Shown: positions 19,429 through 29,441 of the stretch, one piece after another
Position numbering within the stretch: the stretch's first letter is position 1
How the letters are laid out: the number at the start of each line of letters is the position of its first letter
Program-made: the position numbers and the translations under genes
Notes under the pieces: generated by a model
The model's input: only the letters and a program-made list of their open reading frames with translations
The model's database searches: none
What the model was told of the DNA's origin: nothing
Assembly: GCA_938022935.1 (NCBI GenBank)
Contig: CALIHL010000021.1
Span: 1 to 64,000 of the forward strand
Length of the DNA stretch: 64,000 nucleotides
Direction: 5' to 3'
Source: an uncultured Saprospiraceae bacterium
Lineage (GTDB): Bacteria; Bacteroidota; Bacteroidia; Chitinophagales; Saprospiraceae

Positions 19429-21282
19429 ATGGAAAACAAAGTCACTGCACCCAAAAGAAATCACGTTCTCGCTGATTTCTTATCCAACTTTTTTAAAGTA
19501 TCTGATGATGATTCTCTAGAAGAGATCCTAAAAGTTACTTCTTACCAAGAAGTAAAAGGAGGAGAGTACTTGATGCGTAGAGGAGATCAAGGCGAAAGTA
19601 TGTATCTCTTGATCAGTGGTCGATTAGTTGCACTCGTACCAGATGCAGTTGGTAAGAGTGTAGTTGTCGGCGAGATCAGTCGGGGAGAGAGTGTTGGGGA
19701 GATGGCTTTAATCAATGAAGGGGCTACACGGACTGCTGACATCTATGCTATACGTGATAGTGTGTTGGGAGAGATCCATAAGTCAGACTTTGAAGTACTA
19801 ATTAGAAAGTACCCAGACTTCTTACTTCATATCTCCAGGTTGGTGGTGAGTCGATTAAAGAATCAACTTAGTTTTCAAAAGAAGCCCAATAACTTTGTTG
19901 TCTTCTCCATGTTCAAGGCGGATGATAGTCCTACTGTCAATCAGACGGTTGACTTATTCATTCAGTCGATTGAAAAATTTGGAATTGCAAAGGTTATAGA
20001 TTCTGAATTTATAGAAAAGGAGATTGGTGTCAGAGGTATCTCAGATAGCGAGACTGAAAGCGATCATCAGCGTATATCAGTCATGCTTAACGAATTAGAA
20101 AGTCAGAATGACTATCTCTTGCTCATCAGTAATAATGCCAATGACAATTGGAGTCAGTTGTGCTTGAGGCACTCTGATTATAGTTTGGTGATCGTAGACA
20201 CAACGTTAGGAAAGCACAAGCGCCCCATTGAAAAGATCTTCGATGACTACGTCCCAGAGAATGGATGGAATGTTAAAATGATGTTGGTCCATCCAGAGGA
20301 TTGTTTGCTGCCAGAACGGACAATAGATTGGTACGATGATCGCAAGATAAACGGACACCATCATGTCAGAGTCAATAACAAGTGTGATATATCACGAATC
20401 GCAAGAATCGTCTGTGGTCGATCTAATGGACTAGTCTTGAGTGGAGGAGGAGCGAAAGGTATGGCACATGTAGGTGTCTATAAAGCACTTGAAGAACAGA
20501 ATATCCAGATAGACTATGTATGTGGCACAAGTATCGGATCAATCATGGCAGCTTTGGTTGCTATGGATATGTCAGCCAAGGAAGTTTCTGATATGTCAGA
20601 GCAAGTATTTATGAATAACCCAACTCCTGTAAAGGATTTTAATCTCTTTCCATTTTATGGATTGTTAAGTGGGAAGAAGATTAACAAGTTGTTGAAGAGT
20701 GTCTTTAAGGATATTCAGATTGAAGATCTTTGGGTGCCGTACTTTTGTGTTTCTTCAGACTTGACGAGTGCAAAGATGAGGCTACATGAAACTGGTCCGC
20801 TGTGGAAGTCTATACGAGCGAGCATCTCTTTGCCAGGCGTATTTCCTCCGGTGATTTATGAAAACCATGTATTAGTGGATGGAGTTGTCTTCAACAACAT
20901 CCCTGTAGATATCATCACTAAAAAAGGAGTAGGCAATGTCATAGGTGTCAACTTAGACACAGACGAGATCAAAGAAGTTAATGTAACAGAGCTGCCTTCT
21001 TTCTTGGAAAGGTGGTCATCAAAGTTGTTTAGAAAAGATAAGTACGAGAATCTGCCCAATATGATGGAGACGATTGCAAAATCAACATTTGCTATGAGTG
21101 AAAATCAAAGTAGGGATCACTTCAGTAAAATAGATTTGTTTTTTAGTCCTCCCGTTTATCATTTTGGGTTGATGGATTGGAAGTCATTTCATAAGATATC
21201 TGCGATAGGGTATAAGCATGCGAAGCAGCTTATGGCCAATCGAGATGACTTGGATCAGTTTCGGGATAGTGGGGCTGTGTAG
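19429..21282 (+). CDS. Cyclic nucleotide-binding domain + patatin-like phospholipase
   Basis: GGEYLMRRGDQGESMYLLISGRL...GESVGEMALINEGATRTADIYA (cNMP-binding fold); LSGGGAKGMAHVGVYKALEE, GTSIG (GxSxG), VDGVVFNNIPVD. Confidence 0.93.
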   Translation: MENKVTAPKRNHVLADFLSNFFKVSDDDSLEEILKVTSYQEVKGGEYLMRRGDQGESMYLLISGRLVALVPDAVGKSVVVGEISRGESVGEMALINEGATRTADIYAIRDSVLGEIHKSDFEVLIRKYPDFLLHISRLVVSRLKNQLSFQKKPNNFVVFSMFKADDSPTVNQTVDLFIQSIEKFGIAKVIDSEFIEKEIGVRGISDSETESDHQRISVMLNELESQNDYLLLISNNANDNWSQLCLRHSDYSLVIVDTTLGKHKRPIEKIFDDYVPENGWNVKMMLVHPEDCLLPERTIDWYDDRKINGHHHVRVNNKCDISRIARIVCGRSNGLVLSGGGAKGMAHVGVYKALEEQNIQIDYVCGTSIGSIMAALVAMDMSAKEVSDMSEQVFMNNPTPVKDFNLFPFYGLLSGKKINKLLKSVFKDIQIEDLWVPYFCVSSDLTSAKMRLHETGPLWKSIRASISLPGVFPPVIYENHVLVDGVVFNNIPVDIITKKGVGNVIGVNLDTDEIKEVNVTELPSFLERWSSKLFRKDKYENLPNMMETIAKSTFAMSENQSRDHFSKIDLFFSPPVYHFGLMDWKSFHKISAIGYKHAKQLMANRDDLDQFRDSGAV

Positions 21283-21305
21283 AAAGATAATGATATATCC
21301 TCCCT

Positions 21306-21351
21306 AAACCACAAAGAGCGCTCTTCAATCGAAGAGCGCTCTTTGTGGTTT
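21306..21351. terminator. Bidirectional terminator between convergent genes
   Basis: Perfect 21-bp stem aaaccacaaagagcgctcttc/gaagagcgctctttgtggttt with AATC loop. Confidence 0.9.
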
Positions 21352-21381
21352 ATAATTTTGTGCTACTGAATAGCAGTCTAT

Positions 21382-22995
21382 CTATAACTTTAAAAGAATT
21401 CCTCCAGAGAGGTTTCTATTAAAGTTATCGTACCCACTCCATACTTGATATGTATCTCCGAGGATATTGTCAGCATTAAAGTTGACATTGAGTCTGTCCA
21501 GTACTTTATAAGTTAAGTTGAAGGATAGGTTCTTTCTCCAACCTGATTGATTCTTCAGAGGAGTCACAACTTCAAATGATTGTGGATTGTTGATAGTGGC
21601 TTGGAGTCCAGCTGTTAGCTTGTTGTTAAGCAGTTTTGCTTCTACATGCGGTACAAGAACTACCGTTGGTCTATGATATAAATCACTGCTCATCTTAGCA
21701 AAGTTGTCATACTGTACTTTAAGTCCAGTGCGTAACTCTGGCCATATCGTTTTTGTAACGTCTACATTAACTCTCAGACGCTCATAGTCCACTAAGTTGT
21801 AATCGAACTGTCGAGCATCAGTTCCATTCATGACAAAGTTGAGATCATCAGTAGCGTTTAGATAACTGATGCCAAAGTCAACTGATACATCATGATTAAG
21901 ATCTGATGCGACGTTCATCTGTAAGAGTCTATTAAATGAATAGTCTCTTGTGTCTCCTAAAAGTGCAGTGCTTGAAATGTATGAGTTGATCTTTGAGACG
22001 TTATCGCCTCCCCATATCGTAGCATATGCTTGTGACTTGATCTTGATGTCGGTGTCATGTCCAACTTGCCAACGTAAGTCTGCACTTGGCCATATCCTTG
22101 TTTGATCGTTGAAGTGATTGACACTTACACCTACATTAGCATAAAAGCTTCTGATGTTATAAGCGATGTTAGCAGACCCTTTGAGTATCTGTCCGTTGCC
22201 ATAAGTATCGCTAAGGGAAGTTTGATATTGTGGTGTTATAGAAAAGTCCCATTCGTCATTAACTTTATATTCTATAGTGCCAATGGCACCAATGTTTCTT
22301 TCTTGATTATTAGTATTGAGTGCATCCCATTCTGATAGCATTGTGTGGAGTCTAAAATTCCAATGATTCGGCGCTGACTTAAATGTTTGAAAACCAAAGT
22401 TAGCACTGATGCGATCATAAGCGTTAACGTTCCGCCCCTCAGATCCGACAGGGTAGAGCTCGTAACCGTATAGACCAAACTCGTTGCGATCATAAGATAC
22501 ACGAAGGTCAGTTTTAGTTTCTTTAGTTAGGTAGTACTGCATGCTGACGTCTAGTCCTTTGCTGGATAGCGACTTGTTTGTAACTGCCTTTTCATCCCTT
22601 TTGTCGTAATTAATTACAGCATTGATATTAAAGTAGTTAGGTGCTGTATAAGCATAGCCTGCTTGGCCATAGATAGGATTGAGCGTTCCTTTATCCAGCT
22701 TTACAAATCCTTTGTGTCCAGATATATCTGGTAGCGTCTTATAAGCTACTGGCTTGATTGATATATCTATGTCAGGTGTAAATGCTGATATAGTTGAAAG
22801 CGTATCTTTCTTCATGTTGAGATGAGATCGCTCAGGCACCATGATCGATGCATAATCAAATACTGGGTTTGATTGATAGATCTCATTATTGTATTCTTTC
22901 TTAACAAGTATCTCTCTGCTATCTAATGATGGCTTTTGACCAAATAATGACAGAACCAGAAAGCTCAGTAATATTGTTGTTGTAGTTTTCATCAT
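21382..22995 (-). CDS. Outer-membrane beta-barrel protein (TonB-dependent receptor-like)
   Basis: Signal peptide; long series of alternating amphipathic strands; C-terminal LNVNFNADNILGDTYQVWSGYDNFNRNLSGGILLKL resembles the end of a TonB-dependent receptor barrel. Confidence 0.7.
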   Translation of the reverse strand: MMKTTTTILLSFLVLSLFGQKPSLDSREILVKKEYNNEIYQSNPVFDYASIMVPERSHLNMKKDTLSTISAFTPDIDISIKPVAYKTLPDISGHKGFVKLDKGTLNPIYGQAGYAYTAPNYFNINAVINYDKRDEKAVTNKSLSSKGLDVSMQYYLTKETKTDLRVSYDRNEFGLYGYELYPVGSEGRNVNAYDRISANFGFQTFKSAPNHWNFRLHTMLSEWDALNTNNQERNIGAIGTIEYKVNDEWDFSITPQYQTSLSDTYGNGQILKGSANIAYNIRSFYANVGVSVNHFNDQTRIWPSADLRWQVGHDTDIKIKSQAYATIWGGDNVSKINSYISSTALLGDTRDYSFNRLLQMNVASDLNHDVSVDFGISYLNATDDLNFVMNGTDARQFDYNLVDYERLRVNVDVTKTIWPELRTGLKVQYDNFAKMSSDLYHRPTVVLVPHVEAKLLNNKLTAGLQATINNPQSFEVVTPLKNQSGWRKNLSFNLTYKVLDRLNVNFNADNILGDTYQVWSGYDNFNRNLSGGILLKL

Positions 22996-23023
22996 TGCGA
23001 TTTTTAGAATTTTGGTTGCTTTT

Positions 23024-26011
23024 CTAGTTTTGTAATTCTAAAGATTTTAATTTCTCCTTTGCAGTCTCTTTGAGACTTGGCGGGATGTTGGTCCCAGAAG
23101 ATATAAGTGCTTCGAGCGCAGCAATGGCACTATCTTTATCGTCTTTTAGTATACTGATGTCGGCGATCAGGATGATCCCTTTGGCTAACCAAGCCGGCTC
23201 TCCAAGAAGTGTGTCATAGTGATCTGTTATGCTTGTGTAGGCATCGTCAAGATTGTTATTGTTGAAGTGGGCCAGTCCTCTTTGGTAGATAAGCTTAGGC
23301 ATCTTTTTTACTAAGGAAGCGACTTTGTCGTCCTTATAAAAATCAAGAAGCCCAGTCCAGTTCTTCTTTGTAACCATAGCAGTAGACAGATCTTTAGTAA
23401 GCTGCGACTTGTCGGCAGCTTTATAAATATCTGTGTTTAAAAATTCTGTAACGGCCGCAACAGATTCAATTGTTTGATCTGTTGCGATCAATGACTTAGA
23501 CCACCTGTATTGCTCTTCTTCACTCTTGGTAACATCAGGATACTGAGTAGATCTCTTCTTCATGAGACTTAAGAAAGCAGTATACTCTTGCCGTTGATCA
23601 AAAGAGATCTCGAGCGCTCTTTTATAAGCTTCCAGTGATTTTTCTTCTGTGCTATGACTTGTTGCAGCGATATAATTTGTCTGTGCATTTTTCCAATCTT
23701 GCTGTATCTCATATGACTTCGCAAGCATAAGGTGAGTCTGAGCTTTCCCAAGATCTTGAGGGTAGTCATTGATTAGCTTCGTCCATTGCTCTATAGCTGG
23801 ACCAAGCGCTCCTTTTTCATAGTTGTCTAATGCCAGATCATAAAGCGCTTGAGATACTCCTGAGTCATCTGTGGCATTGTTGCTGGCCACTAAGTCTAGG
23901 TAGGCATCTGTATCATTGGTGTAGTCAGCATAGATCTCTTTGAGTGCTAATTGTGATCTTTGCACAATGTCTTGGTTAGCGGAGTTGTCTATCAATGATT
24001 GGAAGTAATTCTCTGCTCTATCATACTGACCAGCATTGACGCTGATCAAGCCAAGCTGTGCTGTTGACTCTTCTTGTAAATGTACTGGAGCTGCTGATGC
24101 AAGTATGTCATTGTAGAAGTTCGCAGCCTTGTCATATTCTTTAATTGTAAAGAGCGCGTTGGCAGTGTTGAATCTTGCTCTGTCAAAATATTTGCTCTGC
24201 TTATAATCAGATACAATCTCATCCAAGATTAGAATCTGATCATATGGTCTGTCGTCTAACTCTGCTATCGTTGCGGTCTGCCATAGAGCATAGTCTTTTT
24301 GCGGTCCGCCCTTATTTACAATTTGTGTATAAGCTCTTTGTGCACTTTTATATTCATCTAACAAGAAGTAGCTATCACCGATGCGGAGATAGATGTCATC
24401 TTCTTTGCTGACTATGCTTTGGTCCGATGACTTGCTCTTCAGGATATCCAATGACTTAGAAAAGTAGCCAAGTGCTGCAGAGTGATTTTTTAATTTGAAG
24501 TTGCTGTACCCTAAGAAGTATGCAACATCAAAGTCCAACTTGGAAAGTGGTTGCGCGGAAGGTCGAGTAGTCTCATAGTTAGAAAGAAGACGACTTGCCT
24601 TTTTGTAGTTTTGATCTTCATATGCCATGATGCCTCGCCATGCGGCGACATTGCCACGTTCTTCTACACGTGGATCTACATCCGCCATCATATCGAAGTA
24701 AGTTGTGGCTTTGTCTTTTTGGTTTTGCTGCAGAGCGGCAAGGGCTTTATTGTAAAGTGAAGTCTTGATGATTGACTTGTCTTCAAGCGCTACATTTAAC
24801 TGGCCTATGATGTTTTTATAAACCGTTTCATTATCGATATTGTCTACGACTTGAGAGAGTAAGGCAGTAGCTTCTTTCTTCTTGTTGCTGTCCATTAATT
24901 TGATAGCATGAAAAGCGAGCTTATCATACTTGTTGATTCTACCGTTTAGGACAGCGAGATTCCAGTTAATTTCGTCCTTGTCAAACTCTCCAGTAGCGAA
25001 GAGATTTTCAAATGTTGCAATCGCTTCAGTTGTCTTTCCTTGATTGGAGAGGTTGAGCGCATGCTCATATTGAGCCTTTGATGAGATGGTGCTTTGTACA
25101 GCAGCGATATCACTTAAATATTCGGATGAAGCTTCATTGTTCCCAGTCTTTTGATAGGCAACACCCAGTACATAGTTTTCTTCTGGTAGCAGTTGTCTCT
25201 GGCCTTGTAGCAGGTTAAGCGATGCGATAGCGCCAGGATAGTCTCCAGACTTATACTGAGCATATGCGACGATCTTTATAATGCCTTGGCTATTGTGCAG
25301 TTCCGTGTCGCGGAGTCTTGGTTCATAGTATTTCACGACAGTGTTATAGTCCTTGTTACCATAGTGAGCAGCGGCTAGATAGTAAGGCGTTTGCTTTTTT
25401 AACTTTTCGTCTTGACCTATCTTCTTTAGCTTCTCTTGTGCATTGTCATACTTCTTATTGAGCATAGCGATGAGGCCGGAGTAGTAGAAAGCATATTCGT
25501 ATTCTCCCTTGCGCTCCTTGATGATCTTATCGAAGATCTTATCCGCCTCGATGAATCTCTTCTGCTTGAAGAGCTCATATGCATAAAGAAACTTGAAGGT
25601 TGCTTGCTCATCGTATGTGAGCTTGGCATCTTCTACGATACCCCAGAAGCTATCTTCAGTATCCAATACGTGGGCTGACGACTCTTCCTTTAAGATCTGA
25701 ACGAACAGCTTGGATATCTCCTTGCCGCTGATAGTTTGCTTAGGCGTACGCTCTAACTCATATGTAAGGTCGGGATATCTGGTATGCAGCAAGCTGATGA
25801 TCTTCTGTCTATCTACTTCTTGAGCACTAGTCATGTCACTGTACGGATCTATGGTTGACAAGGCGAAGTGGTAGAGTCCTTCTGAGATTCTATCATCGAG
25901 TTCCAATGTCCTTGATCCATATAGATCTTGCTGACTGATACCTTGATAGTTTACTCCCGCCAATACGGCTAAGACTATTACTAACTGTCTGTAAAAAAAC
26001 CAATTACACAT
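23024..26011 (-). CDS. Tetratricopeptide-repeat protein, 995 aa, probably periplasmic
   Basis: Many TPR-like helical repeats (e.g. YALWQTATIAELDDRPYDQILILDEIVSDYKQSKYFDRARFNTANALFTIKEYDKAANFYNDIL); N-terminal hydrophobic signal. Confidence 0.88.
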   Translation of the reverse strand: MCNWFFYRQLVIVLAVLAGVNYQGISQQDLYGSRTLELDDRISEGLYHFALSTIDPYSDMTSAQEVDRQKIISLLHTRYPDLTYELERTPKQTISGKEISKLFVQILKEESSAHVLDTEDSFWGIVEDAKLTYDEQATFKFLYAYELFKQKRFIEADKIFDKIIKERKGEYEYAFYYSGLIAMLNKKYDNAQEKLKKIGQDEKLKKQTPYYLAAAHYGNKDYNTVVKYYEPRLRDTELHNSQGIIKIVAYAQYKSGDYPGAIASLNLLQGQRQLLPEENYVLGVAYQKTGNNEASSEYLSDIAAVQSTISSKAQYEHALNLSNQGKTTEAIATFENLFATGEFDKDEINWNLAVLNGRINKYDKLAFHAIKLMDSNKKKEATALLSQVVDNIDNETVYKNIIGQLNVALEDKSIIKTSLYNKALAALQQNQKDKATTYFDMMADVDPRVEERGNVAAWRGIMAYEDQNYKKASRLLSNYETTRPSAQPLSKLDFDVAYFLGYSNFKLKNHSAALGYFSKSLDILKSKSSDQSIVSKEDDIYLRIGDSYFLLDEYKSAQRAYTQIVNKGGPQKDYALWQTATIAELDDRPYDQILILDEIVSDYKQSKYFDRARFNTANALFTIKEYDKAANFYNDILASAAPVHLQEESTAQLGLISVNAGQYDRAENYFQSLIDNSANQDIVQRSQLALKEIYADYTNDTDAYLDLVASNNATDDSGVSQALYDLALDNYEKGALGPAIEQWTKLINDYPQDLGKAQTHLMLAKSYEIQQDWKNAQTNYIAATSHSTEEKSLEAYKRALEISFDQRQEYTAFLSLMKKRSTQYPDVTKSEEEQYRWSKSLIATDQTIESVAAVTEFLNTDIYKAADKSQLTKDLSTAMVTKKNWTGLLDFYKDDKVASLVKKMPKLIYQRGLAHFNNNNLDDAYTSITDHYDTLLGEPAWLAKGIILIADISILKDDKDSAIAALEALISSGTNIPPSLKETAKEKLKSLELQN

Positions 26012-26228
26012 AAGATAAAATGTTAATATGTAAATTTATCATTAGTTTTTGGTTTAGGCAATCTTTTGGCCTATCTAATGCCTCATTAGCACATATTCTC
26101 TGGTTTTCACGGGTATCATTGGATAAAATCAGTAAGACTTATAACTATTCGTCCCTCAGGTCGTTATCTTCATGTCACTATCTATCGGTGTGTCAACCTG
26201 TGCGCTGATCGGTTATTGAGGAGTTTAT

Positions 26229-28409
26229 ATGAAAAGTAAGATGATGATAAGAATCCTGATTGCCCTTGCCGTGCTCACCGGTGCAACCACATATTTTACA
26301 AACCAAGAAGAAGCTTATACACCTGAAAAAGAACAGGTTATACTGGAGTCAGTACTGCTCGCCCTAAGTCAAGCTCATCTACAACCAGTTGATATCGACG
26401 ATGCCTTCTCACAAAGAATATTTGATGAGTTCTTGGTGGCACTTGATAGCCGTAAGCGATTTTTCATCCAAGAAGACATTGATGCCTTAGCTGTATACAA
26501 GATGGACCTTGACGATATGCTTCAGCAGTCAGACCTTACCTTTTTTGATAAGGTCGTAGAGCTGACTGACATTAAGATCAAAGAGACGCAGGCATATTAC
26601 CAAGAGTTTTTAGCACAGCCATTTGACTTTACTAAAGAAGAGTCCATCGACATGGACTACGAGGACATGGCTTATGCTTCTTCATCAGAAGAACTTAAAG
26701 ATCGATGGCGTCAGCGCCTCAAATATTATACGTTGCAAGAACTTGAGAGTCGCATCAATGCACCTGAAACTAAAAAGTCCTCTACGTCAGAGGGAGCAGA
26801 AGATACTGAAGATGCAAAAAAGGCAGCCCCAGCGACCCGTGTAGAGATGGAAGAAGCCGCACGACAAGAAGTGAAAGATGCTTATGACAGATGGTACGCG
26901 AACTATGAGAAGACTCGTCGTTCTGACCGATTTGAGCAGTTTCTCAATGTGATCACTCGCCAGTATGATCCTCACTCAGCCTACTTTAGTCCTAAAGGAA
27001 AGCAAGACTTTAATATGCGTATGGGTGGTAAGCTCGAAGGTATAGGTGCTCAACTGTTGACGGTAGGAGAGTTAACCCAAGTTGTAACCATCGTGCCAGG
27101 AGGCCCAGTATGGAAAGATGATCGCTTAGAAGTAAATGACTACATACTCAAAGTGGCACAAGAAGGTGAGCAAGCCGTTGATATAACAGGGATGCGCATC
27201 GACGACGTCGTGTCTCTGATCAGAGGTCCAAAAGGAACAATAGTCACCTTGACCGTTCAAAAGAAAGATGAAAGCCAAGTAGATATTGAGATCGAAAGAG
27301 ATGTGATCAACTTGGAGATAGCCCGTGCTCGTGGAGCCATGCTACAGAATGAAGAGTCTTCCGACAAGTTTGGATATATAGACCTACCGATGTTCTACAA
27401 CAGCTTTGATGGGCCTGAAGGCAATAGCAGTGCTAAGGATGTCGCAGCATTTATAGATACTCTGAAAGGAGAAGGTATGGATGGTCTGATCTTAGATCTA
27501 CGCGATAACCTTGGTGGTGCACTTATAGATGCGATCGAGATCAGTGGATTGTTTATAGAAGATGGACCGATCGTACAAGTCAAGTCAAAGAATAGACGAC
27601 CTTACATCCACAAGGATACAGACAGTGGTGTACATTATGATGGGCCACTCATCGTATTGATCAATAGTTTTAGTGCTTCGGCTTCCGAGATCGTAGCGGG
27701 TGCTTTACAGGATTATGATCGAGCGATCATAGTGGGAAGCCAATCATTTGGTAAGGGTAGTGTTCAGAACTTTATAGATCTCGATCGAGCGATCAGAGGT
27801 AACGATGAGGTGAAGCCGCTTGGTGAGTTAAAACTGACAATCCAGAAGTACTATAGAGTCAATGGAGCGTCTACTCAGTTGCGTGGTGTCATGCCTGATA
27901 TAAGACTGCCAGATACATATGAGAATTTGCCGACAGGCGAAAGAGAAAATGAGACAGCGCTTCCATGGTCCAGGATAAAGGAGGTCCCGTTTGGTCAAGA
28001 AGTTCTGACCTATGAAGGTGTAGATCAGTTATCGGCTTCCAGTAAGAAGAGAGTTGGTGAGAGCGAGGAGTTTGCGATGATCAAAGAGTATGCATCGTGG
28101 CTCGTAGAGAATAAAAACAACACTAAAGTCCCACTAAACCTCGATCAATACATCGCTTACAAAGATGCGATAGATGCTCGTGGTGACAAATATGATGGAC
28201 TCTTGGACAACGAGGTTGCTGGTATGACGATCGACGCAGTTCGTATGGACTTCGAGTCAGAGATCAGTCAAAAAGAGAAAGATGCCCGAGCTGAAGTATG
28301 GCAAGAGGTTGTCTCTAAGGACTTTTATATCACTGAGGCGATGCAGATCGTTGGTGATATCGTACATCAAGAGGGTTATGTTGCCGCAGAGAAGAAGGAT
28401 AAAAACTAA
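26229..28409 (+). CDS. prc: Carboxy-terminal processing peptidase (S41A, Prc/Tsp-like)
   Basis: PDZ domain (GGKLEGIGAQL...VVTIVPGGPVWKDDRLEVNDYILKV) and catalytic core LILDLRDNLGGALIDAIEISGLFI...SASASEIVAGALQDYDRAIIVGSQSFGKGSVQ. Confidence 0.95.
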   Translation: MKSKMMIRILIALAVLTGATTYFTNQEEAYTPEKEQVILESVLLALSQAHLQPVDIDDAFSQRIFDEFLVALDSRKRFFIQEDIDALAVYKMDLDDMLQQSDLTFFDKVVELTDIKIKETQAYYQEFLAQPFDFTKEESIDMDYEDMAYASSSEELKDRWRQRLKYYTLQELESRINAPETKKSSTSEGAEDTEDAKKAAPATRVEMEEAARQEVKDAYDRWYANYEKTRRSDRFEQFLNVITRQYDPHSAYFSPKGKQDFNMRMGGKLEGIGAQLLTVGELTQVVTIVPGGPVWKDDRLEVNDYILKVAQEGEQAVDITGMRIDDVVSLIRGPKGTIVTLTVQKKDESQVDIEIERDVINLEIARARGAMLQNEESSDKFGYIDLPMFYNSFDGPEGNSSAKDVAAFIDTLKGEGMDGLILDLRDNLGGALIDAIEISGLFIEDGPIVQVKSKNRRPYIHKDTDSGVHYDGPLIVLINSFSASASEIVAGALQDYDRAIIVGSQSFGKGSVQNFIDLDRAIRGNDEVKPLGELKLTIQKYYRVNGASTQLRGVMPDIRLPDTYENLPTGERENETALPWSRIKEVPFGQEVLTYEGVDQLSASSKKRVGESEEFAMIKEYASWLVENKNNTKVPLNLDQYIAYKDAIDARGDKYDGLLDNEVAGMTIDAVRMDFESEISQKEKDARAEVWQEVVSKDFYITEAMQIVGDIVHQEGYVAAEKKDKN

Positions 28410-28557
28410 GATCATATTTTCTTCTGGATAATCGCTTTCGCAAATGTAATCTGAAGACATATTCATCGGTTCTCTCCTTTGGTTTGTCTATTCTTTCCTT
28501 GTGATCACTTGTCTTCGCCGCAGTTGATATATCTTGTTGCTTATACAACTACAACTG

Positions 28558-29436
28558 ATGCTACTTACTATACAAAATCTGCAAAAGACATATGGCAACG
28601 GCGTAAAGGCCCTAGATAACATAGACCTATCGATCTCGACAGGTATGTTTGGCCTCTTAGGTCCCAATGGTGCTGGAAAGTCAACCATGATGAGGACCAT
28701 CGCTACACTGCAAGATCCCGATGAAGGATCGATCCAACTCAACGATATCAATGTCTTAGAGTCTCCAACTGAACTTAGAAAAGTACTAGGATATCTCCCA
28801 CAAGAGTTTGGTGTATATCCTAACATCTCAGCGATGGAGTTGCTCAACTACTTCGCAACATTAAAGGGGATCTCTTCTAAAAAGGAAAGAGGAGAGATGG
28901 TCAAGTATCTACTTGAGATTACTAACTTGATGGATGCGAGAAAGAAAGCAGTATCAAGTTACTCTGGTGGTATGAAGCAGAGATTTGGTATCGCACAGAT
29001 GTTGCTCAATAATCCAAAGTTGATCATCGTAGATGAACCAACAGCGGGTCTTGATCCAGCAGAGCGTAGGAGGTTTCTCAATGTACTAAGAGAGATCGGC
29101 AGTGACCACATAGTGATCTTTAGTACGCACATCGTAGAAGACGTACAAGAGCTGTGTAATGATATGGCGATCATGAACCAAGGAAAGATCTTGCTCAGGG
29201 CTGCACCGACAGAGGCTGTAGCAGAGTTGCAAGGACATATTTGGTCTAAGTTGATAGATAGAGAGTCTGTGGAATCAGTTTCAGCTCATTATCAGGTACT
29301 CTCCACTTCTTATAATCCTGATAACTCTCTCAACTTAAGAGTTTTTGCAGATGGATCACCAGGAGCAGAGTTTAGAGAAGTACAAGCAGAACTACAAGAT
29401 GTCTACTTCACTTATCTCAATGGTTTTAAATCATAA
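28558..29436 (+). CDS. ABC transporter ATP-binding protein
   Basis: Walker A GLLGPNGAGKSTMMR, signature SYSGGMKQRFGIAQML, Walker B LIIVDEPTAGLDP. ATG at 28558 preferred to the ORF-track start. Confidence 0.97.
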   Translation: MLLTIQNLQKTYGNGVKALDNIDLSISTGMFGLLGPNGAGKSTMMRTIATLQDPDEGSIQLNDINVLESPTELRKVLGYLPQEFGVYPNISAMELLNYFATLKGISSKKERGEMVKYLLEITNLMDARKKAVSSYSGGMKQRFGIAQMLLNNPKLIIVDEPTAGLDPAERRRFLNVLREIGSDHIVIFSTHIVEDVQELCNDMAIMNQGKILLRAAPTEAVAELQGHIWSKLIDRESVESVSAHYQVLSTSYNPDNSLNLRVFADGSPGAEFREVQAELQDVYFTYLNGFKS

Positions 29437-29441
29437 TTGAT

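Noticed and set aside
23569-25678. Small ORFs on both strands inside the TPR gene
   Set aside because: Fully contained in a well-supported 995-aa TPR coding sequence
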